Source of the DNA: CAWBRT01 sp963819175
GTDB taxonomy: Bacteria > Acidobacteriota > Terriglobia > Terriglobales > Acidobacteriaceae
Assembly (NCBI GenBank): GCA_963819175.1
Contig: CAWFVJ010000025.1
Location: forward strand, 62,001-126,000
Length of the DNA: 64,000 bases
Direction of reading: 5' to 3'
A model generated the notes under the pieces. It had not been told where the DNA came from and made no database searches. It worked only from the letters and a program-made list of their open reading frames with translations. The position numbers and the translations under genes are program-made. Of the stretch, positions 38,402 through 49,761 are shown one piece after another (the first letter of the stretch is position 1; each line of letters starts with the position of its first letter).

Positions 38402-38450
38402 CGAGTTTGCCTCACCAAGTCAACGCCTGCGTTTGCTCATCGCGTTTACA

Positions 38451-39255
38451 TCACAGCGATACGCTTTGCAATCCATCATCTTGTGAAGCCAGTAGTATCC
38501 GGTTCTTCCAGAGATCGCGGCGTCCGTCCAGGGCACGCTCCGCCGCCGTCCTGGCAAGTTCCGGGTGGTTGTTATGCTCCGACAAATGAGCCAGGATCAG
38601 GAATGCTGCCCCTCCATCATAATCGGTCGCAAGGAATTCCGCGAGTGCCTCATTGCTCAGGTGCCCGACGCGGCTCATCACCCGCTGCTTGACCGCCCAG
38701 GGATAAGGACCGACGCGCAGCATCTCCAGGTCATGGTTGGACTCGATCACCAGTCCGTTGCATCCCCGCAGATGCTCCCGCACGCTTGCCGGCAGATAGC
38801 CGAGGTCGGTCGCGTACCCTAATTTGATTCCCTCCGGCGGTAAAGGTGAAGCCCACCGGGTCGGCCGCATCGTGCGGGATGGTGAACGGCAGCACTCCGA
38901 TGTCCCCCACCTCGAAGCGCCGCCCGGCCTCGAACAACTCCAGCCGCTCTGCCTTCACCCGGTTGCCTGCGCTGTCCGTGAATGTCTGCTGCCATGCGCC
39001 GTGCGTGGCGCCCGTCATGAAGACCGGAACCCCAAGCTTTTTGGCGGTCACGTGGAGCCCGCCCACATGGTCGGAGTGTTCGTGCGTGATCAGAATCGCC
39101 GTCAGGCTGCGCGGATCGATTCCGCTGGCGTGCAGCCGCCGCAACGTCTCCTTGCAGGAGAGCCCGCAATCAATCAGCAGGCGAGTGCGCGAGGAGCTAA
39201 CAACCGTGCTGTTGCCCCTGCTGCCGCTGGCCAGAACCGTCACAGAGATACCCAT
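38451..39255 (-). CDS. WalJ/YycJ-like metallo-beta-lactamase fold hydrolase
   Basis: About 267 residues of the YycJ-like MBL-fold group. The metal site is visible: THEHSDHVGG for HxHxDH, DLGYL for the bridging Asp, and the late ILAHLSEHNN. MGISVTVLASGSRGNSTVV is the typical opening. A frame slip near 38822 joins the two halves. Relatives are 5' exonuclease-like enzymes linked to DNA processing or cell-wall signalling in Firmicutes. The gene has no operon partner here. Confidence 0.88.
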
Positions 39256-39434
39256 TGGCCATCAGCATAGCTTGCACTGCCCCGCCAACGGGAGTGACAT
39301 AGTAGTTAACAGGCAAATTGGTGATGGAATGAGGGAAAAACGAGCTGGGTCTATCCAGATCGTCATCCCGACCGGAGTGGAGGGATCTTGTGTTTTCTGC
39401 TTTCCCGCGTTGGCGGGCGTCGCAAGGAGGGCGT
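39256..39434. repeat. Intergenic region with partial TCATC-type repeat
   Basis: GTCATCCCGACCGGAGTGG AGGGATCTTG at about 39362-39390 is a fragment of the dispersed palindromic family. The right arm is not clear. No gene was seen. Confidence 0.5.
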
Positions 39435-39815
39435 CTATTTGCCGAACATTACGCCAATAAAGCGCCGGCCAAAGTGTCCGCCAAAAGCACCCGCCACGCC
39501 CGGCAACATAATCAGCGCCGAGCCGTACAGGCCTGCCCGGCTCAAATCCCTGTAATAGCCCATCAGGTTGGCGCCGGTCATCACGGCGGGAACGAAAAGG
39601 CCAACCAGCAAAACCCATCGCCACGGCCTGGACGGGCGCATGTAGCCCAGGAACATGGTCGACGCCAGCACGCTCAGGGCCGTCAACAGCGGGTCTCGCA
39701 CGCCAACGTGCACCACGCCGCAGAGAACGCCGAGCGTCACCGCAATGCCATAAAACAGTGCGTCGTTGTTTTCGTTTACCGCGGGCGTTTCCATCGTCTT
39801 TGGGTTGCTGCTCAT
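39435..39815 (-). CDS. Hypothetical four-helix membrane protein
   Basis: A 126-residue protein with about four hydrophobic segments (ALFYGIAVTLGVLCGVVHVG, LTALSVLASTMFLGYM, WVLLVGLFVPAVMTGANLMG, SALIMLPGVAGAFGGHFG). No known family was recognised. The frame is intact and the composition is typical of a small inner membrane protein. Confidence 0.65.
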   Translation of the reverse strand: MSSNPKTMETPAVNENNDALFYGIAVTLGVLCGVVHVGVRDPLLTALSVLASTMFLGYMRPSRPWRWVLLVGLFVPAVMTGANLMGYYRDLSRAGLYGSALIMLPGVAGAFGGHFGRRFIGVMFGK

Positions 39816-39946
39816 GGATGTTTAGCAGACTGCGGACGAACGGGCGACCGCAGCCGTCCTAACCGTTTAGAAGCGTTTGCCGGAAAAAGGAAGCAGCCGG
39901 TTGCCCGGAAGATCGCCTCTGCTTGCCAATTTGGGAAAATCCGGCG
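39816..39946. other. Intergenic region, no element recognised
   Basis: About 130 bases between two leftward genes, holding no clear repeat or gene. Confidence 0.35.
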
Positions 39947-40794
39947 CTACGCGCCCGGCTGATCGTACCGGTAGAATCCGCGCCCGATTTGCGGCCAAGC
40001 CAGCCGGCATCCACCATCTTGATCAGCAGCGGGCAGGACGGTACTTGGGATCGCCCAGGCCAGACTGCAAAACCCGCATGATGTCCAGGCAGACATCCAG
40101 ACCGATGAAATCGGCCAGCGTCAGCGGTCCCATGGGATGCGCCATCCCCAGTTTGAACACCTCATCGACCGCCTCGGCGTCGCCCGCCCTCCATCACCGC
40201 ATAAACTGCCTCGTTGATCAAAGGCATCAGCACGCGGTTGGAAACAAAACCCGGCGCATCGTTGACCTCCACCGGCGTCTTGCCGAGCTTTTCCGCCAGT
40301 GCCTTCACCGTCTGGCATGTCTCGTCCAAGGTCGCCAGCCCGCGGATCACCTCGACCAGTTTCATCAGCGGCACGGGGTTGAAAAAGTGCATGCCAATGA
40401 TTTTGTCGGGTTTCTTCGTGGCCCCCGCCAGCTTGGTGATCGAAATGGAAGAGGTGTTCGACGCGAGAATGACTTCGGGCCGGCAAATCGTCTCCAGGTC
40501 GCGGAAGATTTCCGCCTTGATCTCAAATTTCGGTCGCCGCCTCACCACCAGGTCGCAGCTGACGAGGTCGCGGCGAGAGATCGAGGACGAATCCGCTTCA
40601 GTGCCTGTTCGCGCTCGTCGGTCGTGAGCTTCTGCCGCAGGACTTCGCGCTCCATGTTCTTGGCGATGGCCTGCATTCGCGATCCACAAAGCGCTGCTCG
40701 ATATCGACCAGCACAACCTCGTAGCCCGTCTTGGCAAAGCGTGCGCGATGCCATTGCCCATGGTTCCGGCGCCGATCACGCCAATTGTCTCCAT
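39947..40794 (-). CDS. 3-hydroxyacyl-CoA (3-hydroxybutyryl-CoA) dehydrogenase
   Basis: About 282 residues. METIGVIGAGTMGNGIAHA is the NAD-binding start, LASNTSSISITKLA and GMHFFNPVPLMKLVEVIRG hold the catalytic Ser/His region, and NDAPGFVSNRVLMPLINEA is a family signature. The C-terminal domain reads HPMGPLTLADFIGLDVCLDI and ends with the FYRYDQPGA tail. Several frame slips exist (about 40560, 40690, 40720 and 40190); one near 39975 looks like a missing base or two extra ones. The enzyme oxidises 3-hydroxyacyl-CoA with NAD+ in beta-oxidation or butanoate metabolism. Confidence 0.88.
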
Positions 40795-40831
40795 CGTCAG
40801 TTCAGCCAAGATTGCACTTGCAATGATTCGC

Positions 40832-40864
40832 AGAAACAAAAGCCCCGGATTGATTCCGAGGCTT
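40832..40864 (-). terminator. Terminator of the ATP synthase operon
   Basis: Read on the minus strand, AAGCCTCGGA pairs with TCCGGGGCTT (one wobble) around a 5-base loop, followed by a T-rich TTGTTT. It lies 36 bases past the atpC stop. Confidence 0.8.
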
Positions 40865-40899
40865 CGCAATGCTTTCCTGTGATTTCCCGCCTGCGCTGT

Positions 40900-41310
40900 T
40901 TACCGTCCGCCCTTCTCGGCCACCTCGATGCGGGTTTCGGCGCGTTTGAGGGCACCCTGCTCCTCGTCGTACTTGGTGTCGGGAGCCTGGCTGCGCAGCG
41001 TTTCTTCCGCCCGTTGCTTGGCCTGCTGCGCGCGCGCCACGTCAATCTCGTTGGCCCGCTCGCAGCTTTCAGCCAGGATCGTCACCTTGTTCGACAGAAC
41101 CTCGGCGAATCCCCAGGCCACCGCCAGGCGCGTGGTGACGCCGCCGCTACGGAAGGTGATCTCGCCCACTCCCAACTCGGTGATCAGCGGCGCATGACCG
41201 GGAAGCACGCCCAGATAGCCGCTGCGTCCGGGGATCTGCACCTCTTCCACCCTTTCGTGGACGACCAACCGCTCCGGGGTTACGATTTCGAGTTCTAGAG
41301 TTTCAGCCAT
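40900..41310 (-). CDS. atpC: F-type ATP synthase epsilon subunit
   Basis: A 136-residue epsilon subunit: MAETLELEIVTPERLVVHE opening, the barrel segment IPGRSGYLGVLPGHAPLITEL, and a C-terminal two-helix part (EIDVARAQQAKQRAEETL) that can inhibit rotation. It is the last gene of the leftward ATP synthase block. It lies 91 bases after atpD, and that gap contains a hairpin-family copy. The frame is intact. Confidence 0.95.
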   Translation of the reverse strand: MAETLELEIVTPERLVVHERVEEVQIPGRSGYLGVLPGHAPLITELGVGEITFRSGGVTTRLAVAWGFAEVLSNKVTILAESCERANEIDVARAQQAKQRAEETLRSQAPDTKYDEEQGALKRAETRIEVAEKGGR

Positions 41311-41366
41311 TTCACAGTTCTCAGTTGCCAACCCACGCCATTCAGCAACACGCCCGCTTTCCGGGG

Positions 41367-41398
41367 CCCCCGACAAGCCCGATGTTGGCTTGTTGGGG
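41367..41398. repeat. Variable-stem hairpin between atpD and atpC
   Basis: CCCC CGACAAGCC pairs with GGCTTGTTGGGG around CGATGTT, one wobble and an extra C, followed by TTGTT. It is a diverged member of the family, inside an operon and not at its end. Confidence 0.55.
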
Positions 41399-41401
41399 TT
41401 G

Positions 41402-42848
<1,447 letters not shown>

Positions 42849-42852
42849 AAAA

Positions 42853-43012
42853 AGTAGTTTCCAGTTTCAAGTTGAAACTCAAGTTTCCAGTTTCAAGTTT
42901 CCAGTTTCGAGCGCACTCGAAACCGCCAATCGTTCCTGATTTCGGTATCGAGCCTCCGTTTCGAGCCAAGCATTTACTACTTGAAACTGGAAACTCGAAA
43001 CTCGAAACTTCT
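42853..43012. repeat. Inverted and tandem GTTTC repeats between atpG and atpD
   Basis: AGTTTCCAGTTTCAAGT (42856-42872) pairs perfectly with 42979-42995, and both flanks contain further GTTTCCAG/GAAACTCG units. The 165-base gap inside the ATP synthase operon can fold into a long stem. Confidence 0.8.
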
Positions 43013-43017
43013 GTCGT

Positions 43018-44053
43018 TCACAGTGCGGCCGCGCCGCTTACGATCTCGATGATTTCCTTGGTGATCGAAGCCTGGCGCGCCCGGTTCATCGAGAGCGTCA
43101 GCGAATCGATCATGTCATCGGCGTTGTTGCTTGCCGAATCCATGGCCGTCATGCGCGCCGCGTGCTCGGCTGCCACCGACTCCATCATGGCGCGATAGAC
43201 CTGCACCGTCACGTACTTCGGCAGCAGGTCGCGGAAAAGTCTCTCGGGCTTCTGCTCGTAGATGTAGTCCACGTCCGCGGTTGCGAACTGCGCCGCGCGG
43301 CGGTCCACTTCCTCGGTGTCGTGTGCTTTCAGGCTTACTCCGGCGCTCGTGGCCGCCTCGCCGGCGCGCTCCCGTTCCTCGGCGCTGAGCTCGGTCACAT
43401 CGCGGATCACGCGCTCTCCGATCTCCTTGACCGGAAGCACCTGGTCGATCACCAGCCTCTGCGCAATCACCGATTTGAACTCGTTGAACACCACGTATAC
43501 CGAATCGATCTCTTCCCGCGTGTAGCGGTCGATCACGTCTTCGGCAATCTTTTGCACGTCGGCGAAGCTCAACTGGTTGAGCATCCCGATGTGTTCGCCC
43601 GTGATCTGCACCGGCGCCTTGCGCGCTTCGGCCGCATTGGCCGCGGGATAGCGCCGGCGGAAGTAATCGCGCCCCTTGCGTCCCACGCACTCGATATCGA
43701 TATTCTTTCCCGCGTTCGCTGCCAGAAACCGCGCCGCCGTTTTGAGGATGTTGGAATTGAACGCCCCGGCCAGCCCGCGGTCGCCGGTCACCAAGAATCA
43801 GCAGAAGCGTCTTTTCCTCCCGCTCGGCCAGCAGCGGATGACGCGGTTGTCCGGTCTCCGGGTCAACCACGTCGGCCCGCCGCACCAGCGACTTGAGCAC
43901 ATTGGCGATCATCTGCGCATACGGCCGCCCGGCCAAAGCACGCTCCTGGGCGCGCCGCAGCTTGGCCGCGGAAACCATCTTCATGGCCTTGGTAATCTGC
44001 CGCGTGCTCTTCACGCTGCGAATGCGCCGCCGGATGTCGAGAATGTTTGACAT
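43018..44053 (-). CDS. atpG: F-type ATP synthase gamma subunit
   Basis: About 340 residues, somewhat longer than the usual 285-300 because of a central insertion. The N-terminal coiled coil MSNILDIRRRIRSVKSTRQ, with ITKAMKMVSAAKLRRAQ, and the C-terminal RMTAMDSASNNADDMIDSL, with RARQASITKEIIEIVSGAAA, are classic. One extra base near 43797 splits the frame at VTGDRGLAGAFNSNI. The gamma shaft couples rotation to catalysis. It lies between atpA and atpD as usual. Confidence 0.95.
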
Positions 44054-44088
44054 AGTTCGTTAATTTCAGCCCTTGAGCCGAACGGCGT

Positions 44089-45633
44089 CTACCGGGCCGC
44101 GGCTGCGGCTTTCTCGCCCTTTTCCGCGAGGAACCGTTCCTTGGCTTCCTTGATGGCCGCGACCATATCGTTCTTGATCTGGTCATCGAGCGCCTTCTTT
44201 TCCTCGATCGTGCGCAGCAGCCCGGGATTGGCGCCATCCACGTGCGCGTAGAGCGCTTTCTCGAACGGCCGGACATCTTCGACCGCCAGGTCGTCGAAGA
44301 ATCCGTTGGTGCCCGCGTAGATGATCAGAATCTGCTTGCTGAACGGCAGCGGCTCGAATTGGTCCTGCTTCAGCACCTCCACCAGGCGCGCGCCGCGATT
44401 CAACTGCGCCTGCGTCGCTTTGTCCAGGTCGCTGCCGAACTGCGAAAAAGCCGCCAGCTCGCGATATTGCGCCAGCTCCAGCTTCAGGCTCGATCCCACC
44501 TGCTTCATGGCCTTGATTGCCGCCGAGAATCCGACGCGGCTCACCGAGATGCCGACGTTGACCGCCGGACGCACGCCGGAGTTGAACAGGTCGGACTCCA
44601 GGAAGATCTGGCCGTCGGTAATGGAAATCACGTTGGTCGGAATGTAGGCCGAAACGTCGCCCGCCTGGGTCTCGATGATCGGCAGCGAGGTGATTGATCC
44701 GCCGCCGTTGGCGTCACTCAGCTTCGAAGACCGCTCCAGCAGGCGGCTGTGAAGATAGAAAACATCGCCCGGATAAGCTTCGCGTCCCGGCGGACGGCGC
44801 AGCAGCAGGGAAATCTCGCGATAGGCCACGGCGTGCTTGGAAAGGTCGTCGTAGATGACCAGCGCATGACGCTTGGTATCGCGGAAGTACTCGGCGATAG
44901 CCGTGCCCGAATAAGGCGCAATGTACTGCATGGGCGCCGGATCGCTGGCCGAGGCGACGACCACCACCGTGTAGTCCATGGCGCCGTTGTCTTCCAGCGT
45001 CTTCACCACCTGGGCAACCGTCGAGCGCTTCTGCCCGATCGCCACATAGATGCAGATCAGGTCCTTGCCCTTGTTGTTGATGATGGTGTCGAGCGCGATG
45101 GCCGTCTTGCCGGTTTGGCGGTCGCCGATGAGCAGCTCGCGCTGTCCGCGGCCAATGGGGATCATCGAATCGATGGCCTTCAGCCCCGTCGCCATCGGTT
45201 CGCGCACCGGCTGACGATCGATCACGCCGGGAGCGATACGTTCCACCGGATTGTATTGGTCCGTCTGGATCGGCCCCTTGTCGTCAATCGGCAGTCCCAG
45301 GGCGTCCACCACGCGGCCAATGAGGGCATCGCCCACCGGAACGCTCATGATTCGCCCGGTGCGCTTCACTTCGTCGCCCTCTTTGATCTCTGTGTAATCG
45401 CCCAACAGCACCGAACCAACCTGGTCTTCTTCCAGGTTCATGGCGATTCCGGCGATGCCGTGCGGGAAAGCAAGCAGCTCGCCGGCCATGACTTTCTCCA
45501 GGCCGTGAATACGGGCGATACCGTCGCCCAACGAGAGCACCGTGCCGACTTCGTCGACCGTGATCTTGGATTCGTAGTTTTCGATCTGCTCGCGAATGAG
45601 CTTCGTAATCTCGTCTGCTTTAATCTGAGCCAT
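44089..45633 (-). CDS. atpA: F-type ATP synthase alpha subunit
   Basis: A 514-residue alpha subunit of standard length. GDRQTGKTAIALDTI is the P-loop, IYDDLSKHAVAYREISLLLR the family signature region, and PAVNVGISVSRVGFSAAIKA the conserved C-terminal stretch with the arginine finger. The frame is intact over 1.5 kb. It lies between atpH and atpG on the same strand. Confidence 0.97.
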   Translation of the reverse strand: MAQIKADEITKLIREQIENYESKITVDEVGTVLSLGDGIARIHGLEKVMAGELLAFPHGIAGIAMNLEEDQVGSVLLGDYTEIKEGDEVKRTGRIMSVPVGDALIGRVVDALGLPIDDKGPIQTDQYNPVERIAPGVIDRQPVREPMATGLKAIDSMIPIGRGQRELLIGDRQTGKTAIALDTIINNKGKDLICIYVAIGQKRSTVAQVVKTLEDNGAMDYTVVVVASASDPAPMQYIAPYSGTAIAEYFRDTKRHALVIYDDLSKHAVAYREISLLLRRPPGREAYPGDVFYLHSRLLERSSKLSDANGGGSITSLPIIETQAGDVSAYIPTNVISITDGQIFLESDLFNSGVRPAVNVGISVSRVGFSAAIKAMKQVGSSLKLELAQYRELAAFSQFGSDLDKATQAQLNRGARLVEVLKQDQFEPLPFSKQILIIYAGTNGFFDDLAVEDVRPFEKALYAHVDGANPGLLRTIEEKKALDDQIKNDMVAAIKEAKERFLAEKGEKAAAAAR

Positions 45634-45755
45634 AAGTGAGTTCTCAGTCGATCCGCAGGTCCTGAATCGATACGTCCGATCCGAATCGCGACCCTCGGGA
45701 TTAAGCGCATCTGGTGCGCTGATTCAGTTTCGCTGGAAATAATCGTAGCGGCACA
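45634..45755. other. atpH-atpA intergenic gap
   Basis: This 122-base gap is unusually long for this junction. No clear hairpin or promoter was identified. Confidence 0.35.
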
Positions 45756-46295
45756 CTATTCGCCGCTCAGTTGCTCCTTCATCTTCTGGAGCTGCCCACG
45801 CACCGAGCCGTCATACACGGTGCTTCCCACCCGGATGGCCGCGCCGCCAATCAGCGATGGATCAATCTTGTACTGCGCGCTCACCTGTTTGCCGGTCACT
45901 CGCGAAACCTCCGCCAGCAGCTCCCGGCTCTCCGCTTCCTCCAGCGGACGCGCGCTGGTGATCTCCGCCTCGACGATTCCGAGCCGATGGTTCAACTCCG
46001 TCTGGAACTGCCGGGCAATCGGTTCGACCTCGGAAATGCGACCGTGATCGATCAGCACAGCCACAAAGTTCCGCACCGGACGCAACATTGCGCTTCGTTC
46101 GATGATCGCGTCCAGCAGTTTTCGCTTCTGTTCGGCAGGTATCGCCGGACTCTCCCACACCCGTCGAAGATCGAGGTTGGACCGGTAAAGCTCGACGATC
46201 GCGTCAAGCTGTTCCGTCACCTGCTTCGGGTCCAGCTTCCCATCGAGCACGACGTCGGCAAAGGCGCGCGCATAGCGGCTCGCAACGGCTGCCAT
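45756..46295 (-). CDS. atpH: F-type ATP synthase delta subunit
   Basis: A 179-residue delta subunit: ASRYARAFADVVLDGKLDP opening, central helical bundle, and a C-terminal region with LGIVEAEITSARPL and IGGAAIRVGSTVYDGSVRG, with QLQKM at the end. It joins the peripheral stalk to the alpha3beta3 head. It lies one base past atpF's stop, so it is translationally coupled to it. The frame is intact. Confidence 0.93.
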   Translation of the reverse strand: MAAVASRYARAFADVVLDGKLDPKQVTEQLDAIVELYRSNLDLRRVWESPAIPAEQKRKLLDAIIERSAMLRPVRNFVAVLIDHGRISEVEPIARQFQTELNHRLGIVEAEITSARPLEEAESRELLAEVSRVTGKQVSAQYKIDPSLIGGAAIRVGSTVYDGSVRGQLQKMKEQLSGE

Positions 46296-46296
46296 T

Positions 46297-47034
46297 CTAT
46301 TTGCCGTCCTTTCCGAGCTGGCTCACAAAGTCGCGCACCAGCGCCGCGTCCGTTTGCGCATCTACCTTGATGTTCTTCTTCGCCAGTTCCACGGCCAGCT
46401 CCGCGGCATAGGTCCTCAACTCGCGGCGCGCGCTCTTGGCGGCAGCGGCAATTTCCGACTCGGCCGTTTCGATCACCCGCCGCGCATCCTCTTCGGCGGC
46501 TTGCTTGATGCGTTGTTGCTCGGCCGAAAAATCGGCATCAGCCGTGGCGCGTATTTCGGCCACCTCGGAATCGAGCTTGCTCAGGCGTCCCTGGATCTGC
46601 TCCAAGCGGGCGTTAGCCTCGGTGCTTGCCCGGCGCGCCTCTTCAATGCCCTTCTGAATCGTCGCTGTCCGCGTTCGAAAAGCCTGCGCCAGGTTGGTGC
46701 GCGACGCCCAGTAGATGAAACCGGCAACTATCGCGAAATTTATGAAGACAAAAACCCAATAACCAGCCTCGGGGTTGATCCCCACCAGATGGGAAATCCA
46801 GACCACCGCCTTCGAGCGCTTGAATTGTTCGTTTTCGCCGCCGCTGGCCTCCTCGGAGCGCGAGGCTAGTTCACGGTCGACCGCTGTGTCGGGATTCACA
46901 ACCTCCGTGCTGTGATTCGGAGCGGACTTCTCGCCTGCGGGCGTCTGCGTCTGCGCCGCGCGGCCCACCGTGGTCACGGCCAGCAGCAAGCACAAGAACG
47001 ATGTTCGTAGCGATCTTCCGATCCGGGAACTCAT
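46297..47034 (-). CDS. atpF: F-type ATP synthase b subunit with long N-terminal extension
   Basis: A 245-residue b subunit. After an N-terminal signal-like segment (SFLCLLLAVTTVGRAAQ) and a polar stretch with VNPDTAVDRELASRSEEASG, the membrane helix (about residues 92-112, WVFVFINFAIVAGFIYW) and a long stalk coiled coil follow. Usual b subunits are about 160 residues and lack the first ~85. The extension suggests processing or an extra periplasmic part, known in some related bacteria. Its ATG overlaps the upstream atpF' stop. Confidence 0.9.
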   Translation of the reverse strand: MSSRIGRSLRTSFLCLLLAVTTVGRAAQTQTPAGEKSAPNHSTEVVNPDTAVDRELASRSEEASGGENEQFKRSKAVVWISHLVGINPEAGYWVFVFINFAIVAGFIYWASRTNLAQAFRTRTATIQKGIEEARRASTEANARLEQIQGRLSKLDSEVAEIRATADADFSAEQQRIKQAAEEDARRVIETAESEIAAAAKSARRELRTYAAELAVELAKKNIKVDAQTDAALVRDFVSQLGKDGK

Positions 47035-47509
47035 GATTGCCCGCCTGGCGCCTGAGCCTCGGTTCTGCCGGCTGGCTGTAGCACCGCACGGATAATCTCC
47101 GCAGCCAGCCGTTCGGCTTCCGTTTGCAGTCCCTGCTTGGCCACCCAGCTTCTTCCTGAACCTGCTTCTTCGCCTGCTGAATCAGGGCGTCGGCGCGCTT
47201 CCGCGCTTCGCCAACGGCTTCGGCCCGCGCGTCCTGCGCCTGCTGCCGGCGCGCTTCCTGCGCCCGGAATATCGTCAGCTTCGCCTCCCGCAATTTGGCC
47301 TCGTATTCAAAGGTCTTCGACTCGGCTGCGGAGATATCGGCGCGCGCCTTTTCGATTGCGCCTTCGGTCCTGCTCCGGCGCTCGGCCAAAACCTTCTTCA
47401 GGGGCTTATAAACCAGCGCGGTATACAGCCCATACAGCATCAGCAGGAGCAGTATTGTTGGAACTGCTCCGAGCAGTAATTCACCTACTTGCTTAAGGGT
47501 GTGTTCCAT
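47031..47509 (-). CDS. F-type ATP synthase b' subunit
   Basis: About 158 residues: a short N-terminus, one membrane helix (LLGAVPTILLLLMLYGLYTA), then KPLKKVLAERRSRTEGAIEK, the b/b' signature region, and a stalk coiled coil. One extra base near 47143 shifts the C-terminus, which repaired reads WVAKQGLQTEAERLAAEII and ends TGA at 47031, overlapping the ATG of atpF. Two different b-type genes indicate a b/b' heterodimeric stalk. It is the first gene of the operon. Confidence 0.88.
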
Positions 47510-48254
47510 CCTGAAAGTGAGTGCCTGTTCGGAAAGTGAAGGGCTGCTAGAACTTTCAAGAATTAACATCTTCAGCATCTCGTGTCAAATTCAAGATATT
47601 CCACGCATATTTGAGTCAAGTCCAATCCTGGGCCATATAGTATAAATAAGGTAAATTACCTAGAAAAGCTTGGTAAGGTAAGATTTCCCGCCCTAAAACC
47701 CGTGGGAACACTCAAGTTTTCTTGACATCGCCTCCGGCGGAGTTAGCATATCAATATCACCTCCGATCCGCTTCCGGATCGAATGGGCTTGCAGACAGGG
47801 AATTGTCACCGCTCCTTGTCGGCAGGCCCATTTTAATTTTGCGGTGCGAATTTGCGATTCCAGATTTCTCACCGCGGAGCGGGCGTGGCAATGAGCAGCG
47901 TCTTTAATGTGAATACCCTATTCCAGCACTCCCCGGCAAACAATCCAGAGCAGCACCAGCGATAGCGCTCCCAAAGGCGTCATCCCGACCGGAGCGAAGC
48001 GGAGCGGAGGGATCTTGTGGTTCTGCAGCAAAAAGAACCCACAAGATTCCTCGACTTGCGACGAGAGAGCAATGTGCTATTTACTGCACCGCTCGTGTGC
48101 ACATTGCGGCAGCACAGCTTAAGCGCTGTCAAGTAAGGCGTCGCTCGCTCGGAATGACATTCATCTCTCGGGATATAGCATCTCTGCAACTGCTCGAGGG
48201 AAGCACGGAGCCCGGCCCGAATAGAGACTTCCATCCTAGCGGCCTTCCGCTTGA
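47510..48254. other. Upstream region of the ATP synthase operon
   Basis: It holds the operon's likely promoter region, AT-rich around 47580-47700, with the perfect palindrome AGGTAA-A-TTACCT at 47649-47661. A TCATC-type dispersed repeat lies at about 47980-48170 (GTCATCCCGACCGGAGC to CTCGGAATGACATTC). I see no gene for subunits a, c or I. Confidence 0.55.
47649..47661. promoter_or_regulatory. Palindromic operator candidate AGGTAA-A-TTACCT
   Basis: A 13-base perfect inverted repeat in the AT-rich stretch about 140 bases upstream of atpF'. A TATACT-like box on the minus strand lies close by. The binding protein is unknown. Confidence 0.35.
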
Positions 48255-49685
48255 TCAATCTTCCAACTGAAACTTCTTCAGCCGTCGCGCCAGCGACTCC
48301 GGTGCGTCCACGTCGAGTTCAACGGCTCCGTCCACATATTGCCGCGAGAGTATGCGGGCCTTTCCCTCGAGCATGGCCAGCACCTTGCCTTCCGACTGCG
48401 GCACGCGGATGCGAACGCGACGCACCGGATCGTCTTGCAAGTGCCGGTCAAGCGCCTCCAGCAGACGGTCGAGGTTCACGCCGGTTTTGGCCGACACATG
48501 GATCGTGTGCTCATCGTCCACCAGCGCCTGGCGTTGATCAGCGGGCAGCAAGTCGATCTTGTTCACCACCAGCAGGCGAGGCGTCTGTTCGCTTTCCAGT
48601 TCGCGCAGCACCGCTTCAACCTGCTGCATCTGTTCGGAGGCCGTCGGACTGCTGGCGTCGGCCACGTGCAGGATGAGCGCCGCCCGCTGCACCTCTTCCA
48701 GCGTGGCGCGGAAAGCGGAGATCAGGGTGTGCGGCAGATTGCGAATGAAACCCACGGTGTCCGACAGCAGCGCCTGGCGCCGCGACGGCAGCGTGATCGA
48801 GCGCAGCGTCGGGTCCAGGGTGGCGAACATGCGCGCCGAGGCGAGCACCCCTGCGTTGGTGAGCGCATTGAACAGCGTGGACTTGCCCGCGTTGGTATAT
48901 CCCACCAGCGCCACCGTCGCCACCGGCACGCTCAACCGCCTCTGCCGCTGCTGCGAGCGTATGCGCCGCACCTCCTCCAGTTGCTTTTTGACGTGGCGGA
49001 TGCGCCGGTAGATGCGGCGACGGTCGGTTTCCAGTTGAGTTTCACCGGGACCGCGGGTGCCGATTCCGCCGCCGAGTTGCGACATCTCCACGCCTCGTCC
49101 GGCGAGCCTCGGCAACAGAGTATTCCAGTTGAGCCAGTTCCACCTGCAACTGGCCCTCGCGCGTGCGTGCGTGGCGGGCGAAGATGTCCAGGATGAGTTG
49201 CGTTCGATCGATCACCCGGCAGTCAAAGGCGCGTTCGAGATTGCGCTGCTGCGAGGGCGTCAGTTCGTGATCGAAGATGATCAGTTCGGCGGAAGCCATT
49301 TTGGCCGCCGCCGCGAGCTCTTCCAGTTTGCCGCTGCCGATCAGGGTTGCCGGGTCGGGACGGTCGCGGCGTTGCAGGAATTCGCCGGCGATTTCCGCTC
49401 CCGCGCCGATTGCCAGTTCGCGCAACTCGTGCAGCGATTCCTCTGCGGTGAACGGCACCAGATGCTCGCCGACGTTCTGCTTTGCCTGTAATGCCTGTTT
49501 GGCTTGGCGTGCCGTGGGAGGAACGGCACCGGGCTCGCGGCTGGCGGCTCCTGCCGCATCGTCGGGCGGCGCGGGCGCCCCTTCTCGGTGCGGCGCGCAC
49601 GGTGCTCGATGCCGACAAGGAATGCGCGCTCGGATCCGGGACGCAGGGTCGAACGCGGGTCTCCGGGCCCGGCCGGCCGCCGCAA
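48255..49685 (-). CDS. hflX: GTPase HflX
   Basis: About 475 residues. The N-terminal nucleotide-binding part has IGSGKLEELAAAAK and IIFDHELTPSQQRNLERAF; the linker reads SQLGGGIGTRGPGETQLETD (glycine-rich family hallmark); the G domain has GYTNAGKSTLFNALT (P-loop), DTVGFIRNLP (G3) and NKIDLL (G4). Slips near 49110 and 49460-49560 break the frame, and the start is uncertain; a TTG near 49685 is in frame with ERAFLVGIEHRARR. HflX splits or rescues stalled ribosomes. It follows hfq, a conserved pairing. Confidence 0.92.
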
Positions 49686-49761
49686 GGAGTTGCTCTGCTC
49701 CGAACGGCTGGGAATAACCTATCCCTCCGACGAGGGTGAACCCGGTCCGGCGGGAGCGGTG

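Noticed and set aside
47722..47752. TTGACA with a downstream GCATAT as a rightward promoter
   Set aside because: The -10 match is poor and only leftward genes lie beyond it.
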